From Anaeromicropila herbilytica (lineage in GTDB: Bacteria > Bacillota > Clostridia > Lachnospirales > Lachnospiraceae), in contig NZ_AP024169.1 in assembly GCF_016591975.1 (NCBI RefSeq), positions 2,581,001 through 2,645,000 of the forward strand: a DNA stretch of 64,000 bases. Reading direction: 5' to 3'. The notes beneath the pieces are model-generated. The model searched no databases, had not been told where the DNA came from, and saw only the letters and a list, made by a program, of their open reading frames with translations. Shown here one piece after another: positions 18,534 to 27,650 of the stretch. Positions within the stretch are counted from its first letter, which is position 1. Each line of letters begins with the position of its first letter. The translations under genes were made by a program, and so were the position numbers.

Positions 18534-18549
18534 TCAAATTTTTAAAGTT

Positions 18550-18725
18550 ATTTATCAGAATAGATAAGAGAGGCTATTATGAGGAAAATACAACGAAATA
18601 AATCGTACCTTCTGAGACAACGGAATCGAATAGTGCCAGTTATTGAATGTAAGTTCTACAACGCTGTCTGAACCTGAGTAACGACTAGAATACTTACTAT
18701 TTGACTAAAGGTACATCCTATAAAA
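18550..18725 (+). pseudogene. Decayed second copy of the ku 3' end
   Basis: The sequence from about 18550 aligns with the last 170 bases of ku (from about 15940): GCTATTATGA, GAAAATACAA, GAGACAACGGA and TCTACAACG blocks recur in the same order and spacing, with many substitutions and no open frame. A terminator follows. It records an old duplication, or replacement, of the ku locus on the same strand. Confidence 0.75.
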
Positions 18726-18727
18726 AA

Positions 18728-18765
18728 TCCTAGAATTCTAAGCATATAATCTTGGAATCCTAGGA
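18728..18765. terminator. Bidirectional terminator
   Basis: TCCTAGAATTCTAAG pairs with CTTGGAATCCTAGGA with two mismatches around an 8-base loop, with A6 before and CTTTTT after. It lies behind the ku relic (+) and behind the amidohydrolase gene (-). The rest of the 18326-18886 gap holds the family-A promoter and the relic. Confidence 0.7.
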
Positions 18766-18886
18766 CTTTTTGGCTATCTGATATATTTATTCGATTATTT
18801 ATGACACAGGATGCCACTTAACTTACAAATAAAACAATCCTATAAAATAGAGTTTTATTTAATATCAAATATAATCCTATCGTAAT

Positions 18887-19675
18887 CTATATATTTAATA
18901 TTTTTGCGATATTATCTCCCAGAACAGCCTTTGAAATATCTGATGTTTTAGCGTACTTTAATATTGCTTGCTTAGATAATTCCAGATCACCATACGGCAT
19001 ATCAACTCCGAATATACACTTTTCTGGTATTTCATTAATAATTGTACTTAATACAAATGTTGAATAAAATGCTGAGGTATCAAGATATAGATTCGGTGTT
19101 TCAGCAACCATATCCATTGTTTCAATCCAATTAGTTCCACCTAAATGCCCCAATATTACTGGAATCTCAGGGAACTGATTAGCTATCGATACGGTTTCCT
19201 GAATATCTTTTAATGTAAATGGATTAAAAGCATGTATCCATATCGGTAACTTGTGGTATTCTCTTGCAGCCTCAAAAATCACTTCAAGTAAATGTGCTTG
19301 TCCAGCACCTAAAGAAAACTCGCCAACTCCAGCTAGATTGTTTCTTACTATATTTTCTTCTATGTACTCTTTTGTTTCATTTAGACTGAGACCTACTGGA
19401 ACAGCTCCAAATCCTATATAGCGATTTGGATACTGCTTTATTGCATTGACTAATTCCATAATAGACGCTTTTCTAGCCTCCAGCATAGAACCTTTTTTCC
19501 CTGCAAGTAAATCATTTAAATATTTCATTTTTTCTTTCACTTCTTGCGCATTATTCGCTAATTCAGGATGAAATGTGGTCGAAAACAAGATCGTCTTATC
19601 AATACCAACCTGATCCATTAATTGAATATGTTCTTCAATTGGCAATGTTACATGTGAGTGTCCATCAATTATCAT
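18887..19675 (-). CDS. Metal-dependent amidohydrolase (Amidohydro_2 family)
   Basis: 262 residues, a TIM-barrel hydrolase/decarboxylase-like protein. The first metal site is IDGHSH at residues 3-8, with later His in PIWIHAF and VILGHLGG, and the catalytic Asp in IFGVDMPYG. The substrate is unknown. It is divergent from an HxlR-type regulator gene, which probably controls it. AAAGGAG precedes the ATG. Confidence 0.88.
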   Translation of the reverse strand: MIIDGHSHVTLPIEEHIQLMDQVGIDKTILFSTTFHPELANNAQEVKEKMKYLNDLLAGKKGSMLEARKASIMELVNAIKQYPNRYIGFGAVPVGLSLNETKEYIEENIVRNNLAGVGEFSLGAGQAHLLEVIFEAAREYHKLPIWIHAFNPFTLKDIQETVSIANQFPEIPVILGHLGGTNWIETMDMVAETPNLYLDTSAFYSTFVLSTIINEIPEKCIFGVDMPYGDLELSKQAILKYAKTSDISKAVLGDNIAKILNI

Positions 19676-19700
19676 AGAACATAGCTCCTTTCAAATTATA

Positions 19701-19773
19701 TTGAGTTATTCTCTATGTTCTATTATAATGAATATTATTTCAAAAGAAAGTATGCACTTTTTTGTAGTATACT
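19701..19773 (+). promoter_or_regulatory. Promoter and candidate operator of the HxlR-type regulator
   Basis: TTGAGT at 19701, 17 bases, TATAAT at 19724. AGTAT (19749-19753) and ATACT (19769-19773) form a short inverted repeat about 12 bases after the expected transcription start. HxlR proteins bind such dyads, so autorepression is plausible. The region is shared with the divergent amidohydrolase gene. Confidence 0.5.
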
Positions 19774-19792
19774 TACCAAAAGGAGAGTTAAA

Positions 19793-20068
19793 ATGTCAGA
19801 CAATATATGCTTTGTAACAAATAAGGAACCTTTTGAATATACTCTTTCCATTATCAGTGGTAAATGGAAATTAAAGATAATCTATATATTAGCTTGTATG
19901 AAAACTGTAAGATCTAATGCTTTAAAAAGAAATATTGAAGGAATTACCCACAAAATGTTAAGCACTCAATTAAAAGAATTAGAAAATGAGGGTATTATTT
20001 TAAGAAATGAATACCCTCAAGTACCACCTAAGGTCGAATATTCTCTAACTGAAAAAGGTCAGAGCTAA
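19793..20068 (+). CDS. HxlR-type transcriptional regulator, C-terminus lost by frameshift
   Basis: 91 residues from the ATG at 19793, chosen for its AAAGGAG; the open frame extends upstream but without support. The winged helix shows EYTLSIISGKWKLKIIYIL, then THKMLSTQLKELENEGII and the wing PPKVEYSLTEKGQS. The frame stops there. One base further, another frame continues with LIPLLLSMCKWGED to a stop at 20122-20124, which is the expected family ending. One base appears to be missing near 20062-20068. The regulator may still bind DNA but lacks part of the last, dimer-forming helix. Confidence 0.8.
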   Translation: MSDNICFVTNKEPFEYTLSIISGKWKLKIIYILACMKTVRSNALKRNIEGITHKMLSTQLKELENEGIILRNEYPQVPPKVEYSLTEKGQS

Positions 20069-20216
20069 TCCCACTTTTATTATCTATGTGTAAATGGGGC
20101 GAAGATAATCGACCTAAAAGCTAATGAATAACTCATTTATTCTCATTTGCTGCTTAGTAACAGCAATTATATAGTTTCTATTTTAATATTACAGGTCATT
20201 TGTCGGGCAACTCATA

Positions 20217-21068
20217 TCATTTATTTAGATATAGCTCCTTACCAATTACAATCGCTTTCGAATTAACACCATGCCCAATCTCATCTGTTATAGCAATCGG
20301 GATGTCATCTCCGACATATTGTTTCACTAAATCAATAATATTCGGGCTGCATGCCTGCTCTTCCATCTCAGTGAATGTTCCAAATATAATGCCAGTTATC
20401 TTATCAAATGTACCTATTTGTTTTAGCTGATTCAAATAGGTTACCATTTGAGGAACAACTCCGCTAAAGCTTTCTAATAACAATACCTTTCCAGTCATAT
20501 CAGGCCAATATTCGGTGCCCGCTAATTTAAGCAAGCATCTAATATTCCCACCAACTACATTTCCATGCATACTATCCTTTTGCACAAACTCATAATTAAA
20601 TGTAAATAAATCATTTGTATTATTGAATATGGTATTTGTAAAGTTCTTAATTTGATTATCAGCATCTTTATAAATCATATTTCTTATCTGATACAATACA
20701 GATTCTTTACCTGTTTTAGAATAAATTGCATTAACAATAGTTGTAAGATCACTATATCCCCAAAAACTTTTATTAGATTGCGCTATCAAGTCAAAGTCTA
20801 AATAAGGGAGTATTTCATTTGCAATATCTCCACCCGATATATCGAATATTGCTTTAATCTCTTCGTCTCTATAAAAATCCATCAAGCTTTCCGCTCGTTC
20901 TTTCCCTGAACCACTAAATACAGAGAATTCTTGATATATATAATCACTGAAAACAGGAACTAATCCTATTTGTAATAATGTATTCTTTAATGTTTCAATT
21001 TTCGCTTTATACTTATGATGCTGGCCGTTTGAGCAACATACAATTGCAACTTTACTTTGTTTTTCCAT
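20217..21068 (-). CDS. S66-family peptidase, LD-carboxypeptidase/MccF type
   Basis: 283 residues. The Ser-Glu-His triad is visible: S106 in WGYSDLT, E199 in LLLES and H266 in GHGVNSKA. The family contains murein LD-carboxypeptidases and the microcin C self-immunity peptidase MccF; the sequence alone does not decide between them. The cytosolic location (no signal) fits both. It is a single gene with a clear binding site. Confidence 0.88.
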   Translation of the reverse strand: MEKQSKVAIVCCSNGQHHKYKAKIETLKNTLLQIGLVPVFSDYIYQEFSVFSGSGKERAESLMDFYRDEEIKAIFDISGGDIANEILPYLDFDLIAQSNKSFWGYSDLTTIVNAIYSKTGKESVLYQIRNMIYKDADNQIKNFTNTIFNNTNDLFTFNYEFVQKDSMHGNVVGGNIRCLLKLAGTEYWPDMTGKVLLLESFSGVVPQMVTYLNQLKQIGTFDKITGIIFGTFTEMEEQACSPNIIDLVKQYVGDDIPIAITDEIGHGVNSKAIVIGKELYLNK

Positions 21069-21156
21069 TTTTTATCTCCAGAATATATTTCTTAAGTATA
21101 CCATGATTCAAACTCTACATCGTCGCATCTTCGACTAATCAGAATCTTACCTCAAT

Positions 21157-21612
21157 TTATCGTTCCTTTATAAAACGTACTACTTTAACATTCCCATCCA
21201 TTTCTGTTCCCTCTATAGTAAATCCGCATTTTTGTGTATAGAAAGATACGTTTTCCTGTTTATCAATCGGCGTAATCAGTCTTATCTTTCTCCAATCCGA
21301 ATAGGAATCAAATATATATTTGACAGCTTGTGTTCCAATCCCTTTTCCTTGATACTCTGGTATAACACAAAGGCAGCCTAGGTAATACTCACCATTATCC
21401 TTATTTACTAATGATATTACTCCGACTGGAATATCATCATAATATATAATTAATTTAGGATAGAGTGCAATTGACTCCTCCATTCGTTCCTTACTTCTAC
21501 CATAAGCAGGACATTCGCCGTATCTTATGTAGTCATCATAAAAAGATTCATTATACAAACGGATTAATAATTCAGCATCCTCTTTTTTCGCTTTTATATA
21601 TTTTAAATTCAT
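21157..21612 (-). CDS. GNAT-family N-acetyltransferase
   Basis: 151 residues. CVIPEYQGKGIGTQAVKYI (about residues 82-100) is the acetyl-CoA loop; FYTQKCGFTIEG is the conserved end. It resembles small-molecule or peptide acetyltransferases, but the acceptor is unknown. It precedes, on the same strand, nothing closely coupled: 88 bases to the S66 peptidase gene. Confidence 0.85.
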   Translation of the reverse strand: MNLKYIKAKKEDAELLIRLYNESFYDDYIRYGECPAYGRSKERMEESIALYPKLIIYYDDIPVGVISLVNKDNGEYYLGCLCVIPEYQGKGIGTQAVKYIFDSYSDWRKIRLITPIDKQENVSFYTQKCGFTIEGTEMDGNVKVVRFIKER

Positions 21613-21676
21613 TATTATCCCTTCTTTCGTTAATAATTAGCATGTAATTATCTTTATATACATTAATAATATGAGT

Positions 21677-22660
21677 TTATTCTATTTTTTCCAGAATCTT
21701 TGTCACTATTTCTTCAATACTTAAACTTCCATCTATTATATAATCAGAATCTGGCATTACTGTATTCAACATCTCTAGATAAGCAATTCTCCCATGTAAA
21801 AGATAATAGTTCAGTTCGGCATTCAGTCTCTCAGGCGATTGATTACTTACATAATCTCTTACAATACGTCTTGCCATTGCGATATCAAGTGGAGTATTTA
21901 TAAAAATTGAATAATCAATATAAGGCGTAACCATATCATTTTTATATGCAAATGGATAATCGAGCAATATGTAATTCAGCTGTTCATGCGCTAATATATC
22001 ATTGATGTCTCTCACCATTTTTCCCAGATTCCATTCATTATAATCGGCTCCATTCTTAACCCATTCATAGAAGTCTTCTGGGTATTTCTCAAAATCATAA
22101 TCATCAAAATAAATGGCTTTAGATAATGATAGCCTTTTATGAAGTTCATTTACTATTGTTGTTTTTCCACCACCTGAAACAGCCGCTATTGCAATAATTT
22201 TGGGCTTTTTCATTACCTTTAATATAAATTTTTGATTCGGATACCCGAACTCTTCTGTCAATTCACCCTCGACAAATCCAATCTTTTTATAAAATGCTCT
22301 CGGTGCAACCCCTTTGGGATCTCCCTCTCGGAAAGTTGAAACTACAATATCTTTTGATGTATCAGCAATTGTAGTGATCATGAAGGAAAACATTTTTGTG
22401 GCTATACTATTTCTACGATAATCAGGATCTACAGCCATGCAGCACAGCATATTATTCTTGTTGGAGAAAAGCAAAACTCCTACTATTTGATTATTTTCTA
22501 TGGCACAAATTGCAGATGTTCGATTCATAAACTTTAATACTGTATTCTTATGTTCCTCTATTGCATCGTCTGTTTCTAAACCTGGGAAATTCCAACTTAC
22601 TTTTTTTACAAGTTGCATCCATGAATCTAGATCTTCATATTTTCCGAACCTAATCTCCAT
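21677..22660 (-). CDS. GNAT fused to a P-loop kinase
   Basis: 327 residues with two domains. Residues 1-150 are a GNAT (AVDPDYRRNSIATKMFSFM, YKKIGFVEGE). Residues 152-327 are a P-loop phosphotransferase of the uridine-kinase/AAA_33 style: IAIAAVSGGGKTTIV Walker A (157-170), an acidic YFDDYDFEKYP segment, ILLDYPFAY like Walker B, and ARRIVRDYV lid. The DDYDF patch resembles nucleoside- or sugar-kinase substrate sites. One protein could both acetylate and phosphorylate a small molecule. Start of a three-gene unit's last position (21 bases after the GNAT at 22682). Confidence 0.85.
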   Translation of the reverse strand: MEIRFGKYEDLDSWMQLVKKVSWNFPGLETDDAIEEHKNTVLKFMNRTSAICAIENNQIVGVLLFSNKNNMLCCMAVDPDYRRNSIATKMFSFMITTIADTSKDIVVSTFREGDPKGVAPRAFYKKIGFVEGELTEEFGYPNQKFILKVMKKPKIIAIAAVSGGGKTTIVNELHKRLSLSKAIYFDDYDFEKYPEDFYEWVKNGADYNEWNLGKMVRDINDILAHEQLNYILLDYPFAYKNDMVTPYIDYSIFINTPLDIAMARRIVRDYVSNQSPERLNAELNYYLLHGRIAYLEMLNTVMPDSDYIIDGSLSIEEIVTKILEKIE

Positions 22661-22681
22661 TTTATTCCTCCAATAACCAAT

Positions 22682-23305
22682 TTATAATATCATTCTCTGC
22701 TTTAAAACCAAAATTGTCTCGTCTTTCATATACTTCTCCAAAAGAGAAATTGATTCTTCGCTTTCATTCGCTGCTATTCCATATACATCCTTTGCTGTCA
22801 AGCAAAATCCAAAATCACTATACAATTTAATTGCTTTAAAAGACTTGGGCTGAGTGTGAAGAAAAACGGTTTCATTGTAATTATTTATTTCAAAAAACTT
22901 CATAACCTTAGTAATCAGTACTCTCGCATACCCTTTCCCGCAATATTCAGAATCTACTGCAAGCCAATGAAGTACTGGAATTACTTTATCATCTTTCTTC
23001 TTCTCCCATGCCATGCAAGTCCCGAAATATTTCTCAGACTTATTGTCTTTTAGAAAAAAGCATCTTTCAGTCAATGAGATACTTTCCGAACCAAATCGAT
23101 TGATAAAATATGATGTAACTTCTTCATTGCTTGATTCAGGAAATTCTCCAGATGCCTTTTGAATATCTGCCCAAATCTTCTCCATTCCTGATTTATATCT
23201 TTCAATGGAGACTAAACTTGGTACAGTTCTATATGCATCCTTATTTACCTCATCGCATCGCATAAATATGCTTTTATACTCAATATCTCCCTCATTCTCA
23301 AGCAT
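22682..23305 (-). CDS. GNAT-family N-acetyltransferase
   Basis: 207 residues. The GNAT core lies in the C-terminal two thirds: HWLAVDSEYCGKGYARVLITKV (about residues 125-146; quoted part begins the acetyl-CoA loop) and FLHTQPKSFKAIKLYSDFGF. The N-terminal 60 residues are an extension typical of larger GNATs. Its ATG directly follows the TAA of the phosphotransferase gene, so the two are translationally coupled. Confidence 0.8.
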   Translation of the reverse strand: MLENEGDIEYKSIFMRCDEVNKDAYRTVPSLVSIERYKSGMEKIWADIQKASGEFPESSNEEVTSYFINRFGSESISLTERCFFLKDNKSEKYFGTCMAWEKKKDDKVIPVLHWLAVDSEYCGKGYARVLITKVMKFFEINNYNETVFLHTQPKSFKAIKLYSDFGFCLTAKDVYGIAANESEESISLLEKYMKDETILVLKQRMIL

Positions 23306-24301
23306 TTACAACCACTCCTTCATTAAACTAATCTTCTCCTGATATCGTTTTAATTCATTAATTGTAGCAATAACTTGCTCCTCACCCAACTTAATCTCAT
23401 CTTCGTTCGATACTTCTATTCCGAGTGCTCTCTTAAGATTATACTCCAACCATCCGAGCATACCCTCATAACCACTATCCAAAACCACATCCCAGTTCAC
23501 TTTACTAATTGAATTGTGTAGTTTGTATTTATCTAGGATAGCCATGAATAAATTTCTATGTAAGCCACCATTTCCATCATCAGCCCAATAATTCAATACT
23601 TCTAATAATTCCTGATATGGATTAACATACCCTGCTGCTTCCCAGTCAATAATAAAAGGGCAGTTTCCTTGCCACAACACATTCTTAGGATCCAAATCTC
23701 TATGACTGCTAACCCGTTCATTCGATAATATCGCTTTTGCATTCAATACGTTCTGATTCCAATTCATAATATCTTCAAGAGTATCTTCCAATGTAGAAAC
23801 CCATGTAGAATTATTCTGCCTTCCCATCTCAAGAAATTCTTTCCACTCATAAATTTCTATATTCTCTGACTTGTCTTCTAACCCTTGAATAGAAACATCT
23901 AGACTGTGTATCTTTCCAATGAGATCCCCGATAGCATTACAATGTTCCTCAGTAATCTCAGGTGGATATACGGATTGTCCATCAATCCAATCAAAGAACA
24001 TGAAGTATTCACCATTATATTGATGCACATGATTGGCACCAATTTTTATTGCACTAATAGCTGGAATCTTTAATCCAAGAGTTTCTGATATTTTTTCAGA
24101 ATTAATCGTGTTATTTAAAGCACATTCACGACTCATTATCGCTGGATTCAGGCATTTTATAGCATAGTCTCCTTGATCCGTAGTGACTTTAAACATTTTA
24201 TGTAGTAAACCACCTTTCACCTCAATTGGCCCCCCAATGACATTGCCTAAACTAAAGTTTAAGCATAAGTCATATAATATATCTATGTTTTCCTTCTCCA
24301 T
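23306..24301 (-). CDS. APH-family phosphotransferase
   Basis: 331 residues with the aminoglycoside/choline kinase fold. The catalytic loop is SSHRDLDPKNVLW (D202, N207) and the metal-binding IIDWEAA (D219) follows. The N-lobe has YAIKCLN with the ATP-binding Lys (K49). Members phosphorylate aminoglycosides, homoserine, choline, macrolides and others; I cannot assign the substrate. First gene of a tight unit with a GNAT and a GNAT-kinase fusion, so three transfer chemistries are co-expressed. Confidence 0.85.
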   Translation of the reverse strand: MEKENIDILYDLCLNFSLGNVIGGPIEVKGGLLHKMFKVTTDQGDYAIKCLNPAIMSRECALNNTINSEKISETLGLKIPAISAIKIGANHVHQYNGEYFMFFDWIDGQSVYPPEITEEHCNAIGDLIGKIHSLDVSIQGLEDKSENIEIYEWKEFLEMGRQNNSTWVSTLEDTLEDIMNWNQNVLNAKAILSNERVSSHRDLDPKNVLWQGNCPFIIDWEAAGYVNPYQELLEVLNYWADDGNGGLHRNLFMAILDKYKLHNSISKVNWDVVLDSGYEGMLGWLEYNLKRALGIEVSNEDEIKLGEEQVIATINELKRYQEKISLMKEWL

Positions 24302-24403
24302 AACAGTTTTTGTCTCCTCTTCAAAACCAAAACTTAATATTACTTAATGCTCGTATCTATATTTATATCTATTCTATATTCAAAATTTTTCGTATATTTC
24401 TAT

Positions 24404-25186
24404 TTAAATCTTTTCAGACCTTTCAATATGGTTTCTAATTTCAGTCTCATGGTTCAAGCAAAAATCATAACTATTCTTCATAAATTCTTTTATACCTTGA
24501 CTACTATATAATTCATCTATAGTGTCTAATACAAACGTATTGTCTACCTTCATATCAAAAAAGTATGAATAAATACAGCCTCCTTTTTCTCTTGGAAAAT
24601 ATGGATTAAGGCTACTGAGCCTAGGATCTTTCATTATTGATTCAACAACCATTTCACTTAATATCCATTTCATTGATGGACGTTCATATTCTGTATAACT
24701 ATCCCCAAATAGTTGATTCCACACGTAAAACCAAACCATATGTATTATTTCATGGATCGATACCCCTAAAGCTCCTCGCTCACTATTAAGGTAAAACACC
24801 TCAAAGCACTGTTCTTCCAAATACCTAGGTGAGATTGGATTCATAGAAACATTACAATATAACTCGTTAAAAAGAGGATTACAATCAATTTCAAAAGCCT
24901 CAGATAATGCATTTATTATCTGTTCTTTATTATCCTCCCAATGCTTGCAATATATTAAGATCTTCTGGTTTATCACATCTTCTAATTCAATATATACCGT
25001 TCGCAAGGTACTTTCTATATATTCTTTTCTTTCTGTAAACCCTAAGTTTTGCACATAGTCTTTGTCTAACTGAGGATAAAAACGATATAAAGCATCAGAC
25101 CAAAACGGTGTTTCTTTCTCCGTTTGAAAGTTCATAATGCTTTCAATCATATAGTCTATACCAGGATTAACAAATGTTATATTCAA
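24404..25186 (-). CDS. Putative zinc-peptidase-like protein with HEXXH motif
   Basis: 260 residues that I do not recognise by name. HEIIH at 145-149 lies in a hydrophobic helix (SIHEIIHMVWFYVW), and a second helix carries ILSEMVVE with E178, a spacing seen in gluzincin-like metallopeptidases (HEXXH, then Glu). No signal peptide. Similar hypothetical proteins with this layout occur in Firmicutes. The protein is probably a cytosolic peptidase or a peptidase-derived protein. It is a single gene. Confidence 0.65.
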   Translation of the reverse strand: MNITFVNPGIDYMIESIMNFQTEKETPFWSDALYRFYPQLDKDYVQNLGFTERKEYIESTLRTVYIELEDVINQKILIYCKHWEDNKEQIINALSEAFEIDCNPLFNELYCNVSMNPISPRYLEEQCFEVFYLNSERGALGVSIHEIIHMVWFYVWNQLFGDSYTEYERPSMKWILSEMVVESIMKDPRLSSLNPYFPREKGGCIYSYFFDMKVDNTFVLDTIDELYSSQGIKEFMKNSYDFCLNHETEIRNHIERSEKI

Positions 25187-25234
25187 CTAAAAACCTCCTC
25201 TTGATTGTTGATAATTTGTTTTACCTTTGCAAAA

Positions 25235-25651
25235 TTATAATATAAAATCTTCCGACTTAAAGTTACTATAAAATCTTCCTTTTTTAGCTGTAAACTTTAA
25301 CACGCAATAATCTGGGTCTGTCATGCCTTTCGAATAATACATACTATCCCCTTCATGCCAGATACGTTCTTTTGCCTCTGCTGTCTCTAATACTTCCATC
25401 GTACCAAGTAAACTGACTCCTCGATAAAAACGTTTATCTACAAAATAAATACTGGCTGCAGGGTTCTCTTTAAAACAACCTACTTTGAGTGAAGAAGTAT
25501 TGGTTGAAAACCAAAAAACTTGGATTCCTTCTCGTTCTCTTGGGGACAACATTGCTTTACTTATTGGAAAACCATCACTATCGATATAACTTATAATAGT
25601 AAGAGTCGCCTTGTCTATTAGATTTCCTATTGTTTGTTCATAGTTTCTCAT
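25235..25651 (-). CDS. Pyridoxamine-phosphate-oxidase-like FMN protein
   Basis: 138 residues from the ATG at 25651 (AAGGAG 8 bases upstream; an upstream start at 25693 lacks support). The split-barrel core reads IGNLIDKATLTIISYIDSDG, then KAMLSPRE, and STNTSSLKVGCFKENPAASIYF. It resembles the general-stress/PNPOx-like family that binds FMN or F420. The function is unknown. Confidence 0.82.
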   Translation of the reverse strand: MRNYEQTIGNLIDKATLTIISYIDSDGFPISKAMLSPREREGIQVFWFSTNTSSLKVGCFKENPAASIYFVDKRFYRGVSLLGTMEVLETAEAKERIWHEGDSMYYSKGMTDPDYCVLKFTAKKGRFYSNFKSEDFIL

Positions 25652-25747
25652 CAATAATCTCCTTCTTGATTTTCTTTTATTATATGTACGCAACCATATA
25701 GTTTAAATGCCCTACTATTTTGTAAGCAATATTCTACTAATTAACAT

Positions 25748-27391
25748 TTACCTTAGTCTCTCGATTGCATTTCGTACTTCTTTTTGTGACATAATAATAG
25801 TATCAATATTGTCATCATTATTTTCTATATCTTCCGAAATAAAATATGTTAAATTAGGAGAAAGCACGCTTAATAATCTTCTTATTACCTCTCCAGAGGC
25901 ACCTTTTAATGCTGAACATAGAGTTTTATTATCTATATGTATTAAAGCTTCATGATATATTCTATCATCTAATTCTAGACACTCTTCAAGTAGATTAGTC
26001 ATATTGGATAATACTTCTTTGTCTTTATATCTGCTTATGATGTTATCAAATATGATATTCTCATCTAAATTGCAAAATTCCAAAAAGCGATCTCTCATAT
26101 TTACTCCAAAATAGGAACATAGAAGCTCTTTCATATAGTTAAAATCTGCACCATCTAGAATACATGCTACTCCTTCTCGAATTAACTGACTTTCAAGTAA
26201 TTTATTTCCTACATAGTTATCTGCAATCGCATATCTTTCTAATATTTCATCTATTTGTTCGATGGATAAGCCACTTGTCATCAAATGTATTGCTATATTT
26301 AATAACTTCGATTGATATTTGCTAGTTCTTGCTTCATCTACTATAGCTAAGATGCCTTGCTTTCTACTTATTTCGTACATTTCTAATAACTTACGAGCTA
26401 GAAGTAAGCAATCAGTTTTGTCAGTATTGTTGGAGTCGTAACTTTTACCGTTGATGACAGTATTGTAAGTCATATCAATATTGTAAGTCCTATCAATATT
26501 TTTAATATTACCTGTATTATAAATTGCTAACTTTGCAAAGAAATCCTCCAATATGTACCTGGAATCAATTTCATAAAATACTCTGATATCATGACTCTCT
26601 ACGTTTCCAATATAATAACCATCGCTATCTACGATAGGTGCTTTACGAATCTCACAGTGTCCACAACCAGGGTTCAGAGCCAGTCCAATTGCAGGAGAAT
26701 CGCCTAAAGACCAAGCTTCCCCACAGATCCAATCAGCTTTCATTCCTAGTTCCTGCATTTCATCAAAGAGATACTTTCCTATTGCTCCACAAGGCATCAC
26801 TTTCCTCTGTAGTTCAGCATAACCGACCTGCATTCTGGTGTAGCAATCCATAGGTACTTGCCATAGCTCAATCTTAGATTTGAACACTACATTGGCTGCA
26901 TGATAATCATTGAGTAAATTAAATTCCCATCCTCCCTCTGGATAAAAGCCTCCTCCAATCCATATACATATTATTTGATCTACTATTTCGGGACATTTAT
27001 TAAGTGCAATCGCCACATTCGTTATGGCACCTTGGCATAATACGTATAATTTATCTTCTTCACTACTTAATGCTTCCTTTATAATAATGTCTGCACCCTC
27101 TGACTCAGGTATCTCTTGCTCAGAGGATAAAGGATATTCAGCTCCGTAATATACTGGTACATCCTTCATGTCCATTAGACTTAAGATCTTTTGTATCTCC
27201 TGATAGCTTTTCTTGACGGTTCGTTCTCCACTTTTTCCACCAAATTGTTCCGCAATTATGCCCTTGATAATAAATCGTGGTGTAAGTAATGCATGGACAA
27301 TTGCATACTGATCGTCTGCTTCGCATGCTGCATCCGTATCTACAATAACACGTAACCTTTTCTTTTCCTGTACCCCAAACTTATAGTTCAT
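25748..27391 (-). CDS. Nucleoside hydrolase fused to MotA-like and FliG-C-like domains
   Basis: 547 residues from the ATG at 27391, chosen for its GGAGG; the open frame upstream is probably noncoding. Residues 1-300 are an inosine-uridine nucleoside hydrolase: Ca-binding DTDAACEADD at the start, then GAITNVAIALNK and DCYTRMQ. After a low-complexity linker, residues about 340-460 read like the MotA cytoplasmic region (EISRKQGILAIVDEA, then SIEQIDEILERY and LIREGVACILDG). The last 80 residues match the FliG C-terminal domain well: ELDDRIYHEALIHID, TLCSALKGAS and an AQ-like SQKEVRNAIERL end. No flagellar gene is near. I know of no described protein with this layout. Confidence 0.85.
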   Translation of the reverse strand: MNYKFGVQEKKRLRVIVDTDAACEADDQYAIVHALLTPRFIIKGIIAEQFGGKSGERTVKKSYQEIQKILSLMDMKDVPVYYGAEYPLSSEQEIPESEGADIIIKEALSSEEDKLYVLCQGAITNVAIALNKCPEIVDQIICIWIGGGFYPEGGWEFNLLNDYHAANVVFKSKIELWQVPMDCYTRMQVGYAELQRKVMPCGAIGKYLFDEMQELGMKADWICGEAWSLGDSPAIGLALNPGCGHCEIRKAPIVDSDGYYIGNVESHDIRVFYEIDSRYILEDFFAKLAIYNTGNIKNIDRTYNIDMTYNTVINGKSYDSNNTDKTDCLLLARKLLEMYEISRKQGILAIVDEARTSKYQSKLLNIAIHLMTSGLSIEQIDEILERYAIADNYVGNKLLESQLIREGVACILDGADFNYMKELLCSYFGVNMRDRFLEFCNLDENIIFDNIISRYKDKEVLSNMTNLLEECLELDDRIYHEALIHIDNKTLCSALKGASGEVIRRLLSVLSPNLTYFISEDIENNDDNIDTIIMSQKEVRNAIERLR

Positions 27392-27650
27392 TCGTAATAC
27401 CTCCAATTTTAAGAATTCACTTTTGCTCTTATCTGTCACTCTTAACTTTTGTTTTATAGGACATATCGAGCACCCCACTAATAAATATGTCATAATTATA
27501 CTACACCGGAAGAGGAATTGGAACTTCAAATACAAGTTCTGACAAATAGACCAATTTACTGGCTTTTCAACTTCTGAGGTTGGAAATGTTCTAAATATGT
27601 AAGAGTTATATCTCCTTGCAATGATTACCAGTCTAGATTGAGGAAAAAAA

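Noticed and set aside
27392..27535. An N-terminal extension of the nucleoside hydrolase gene
   Set aside because: The frame is open but the GGAGG-supported ATG at 27391 starts the domain exactly; the extension looks like noncoding DNA towards the tRNA terminator.
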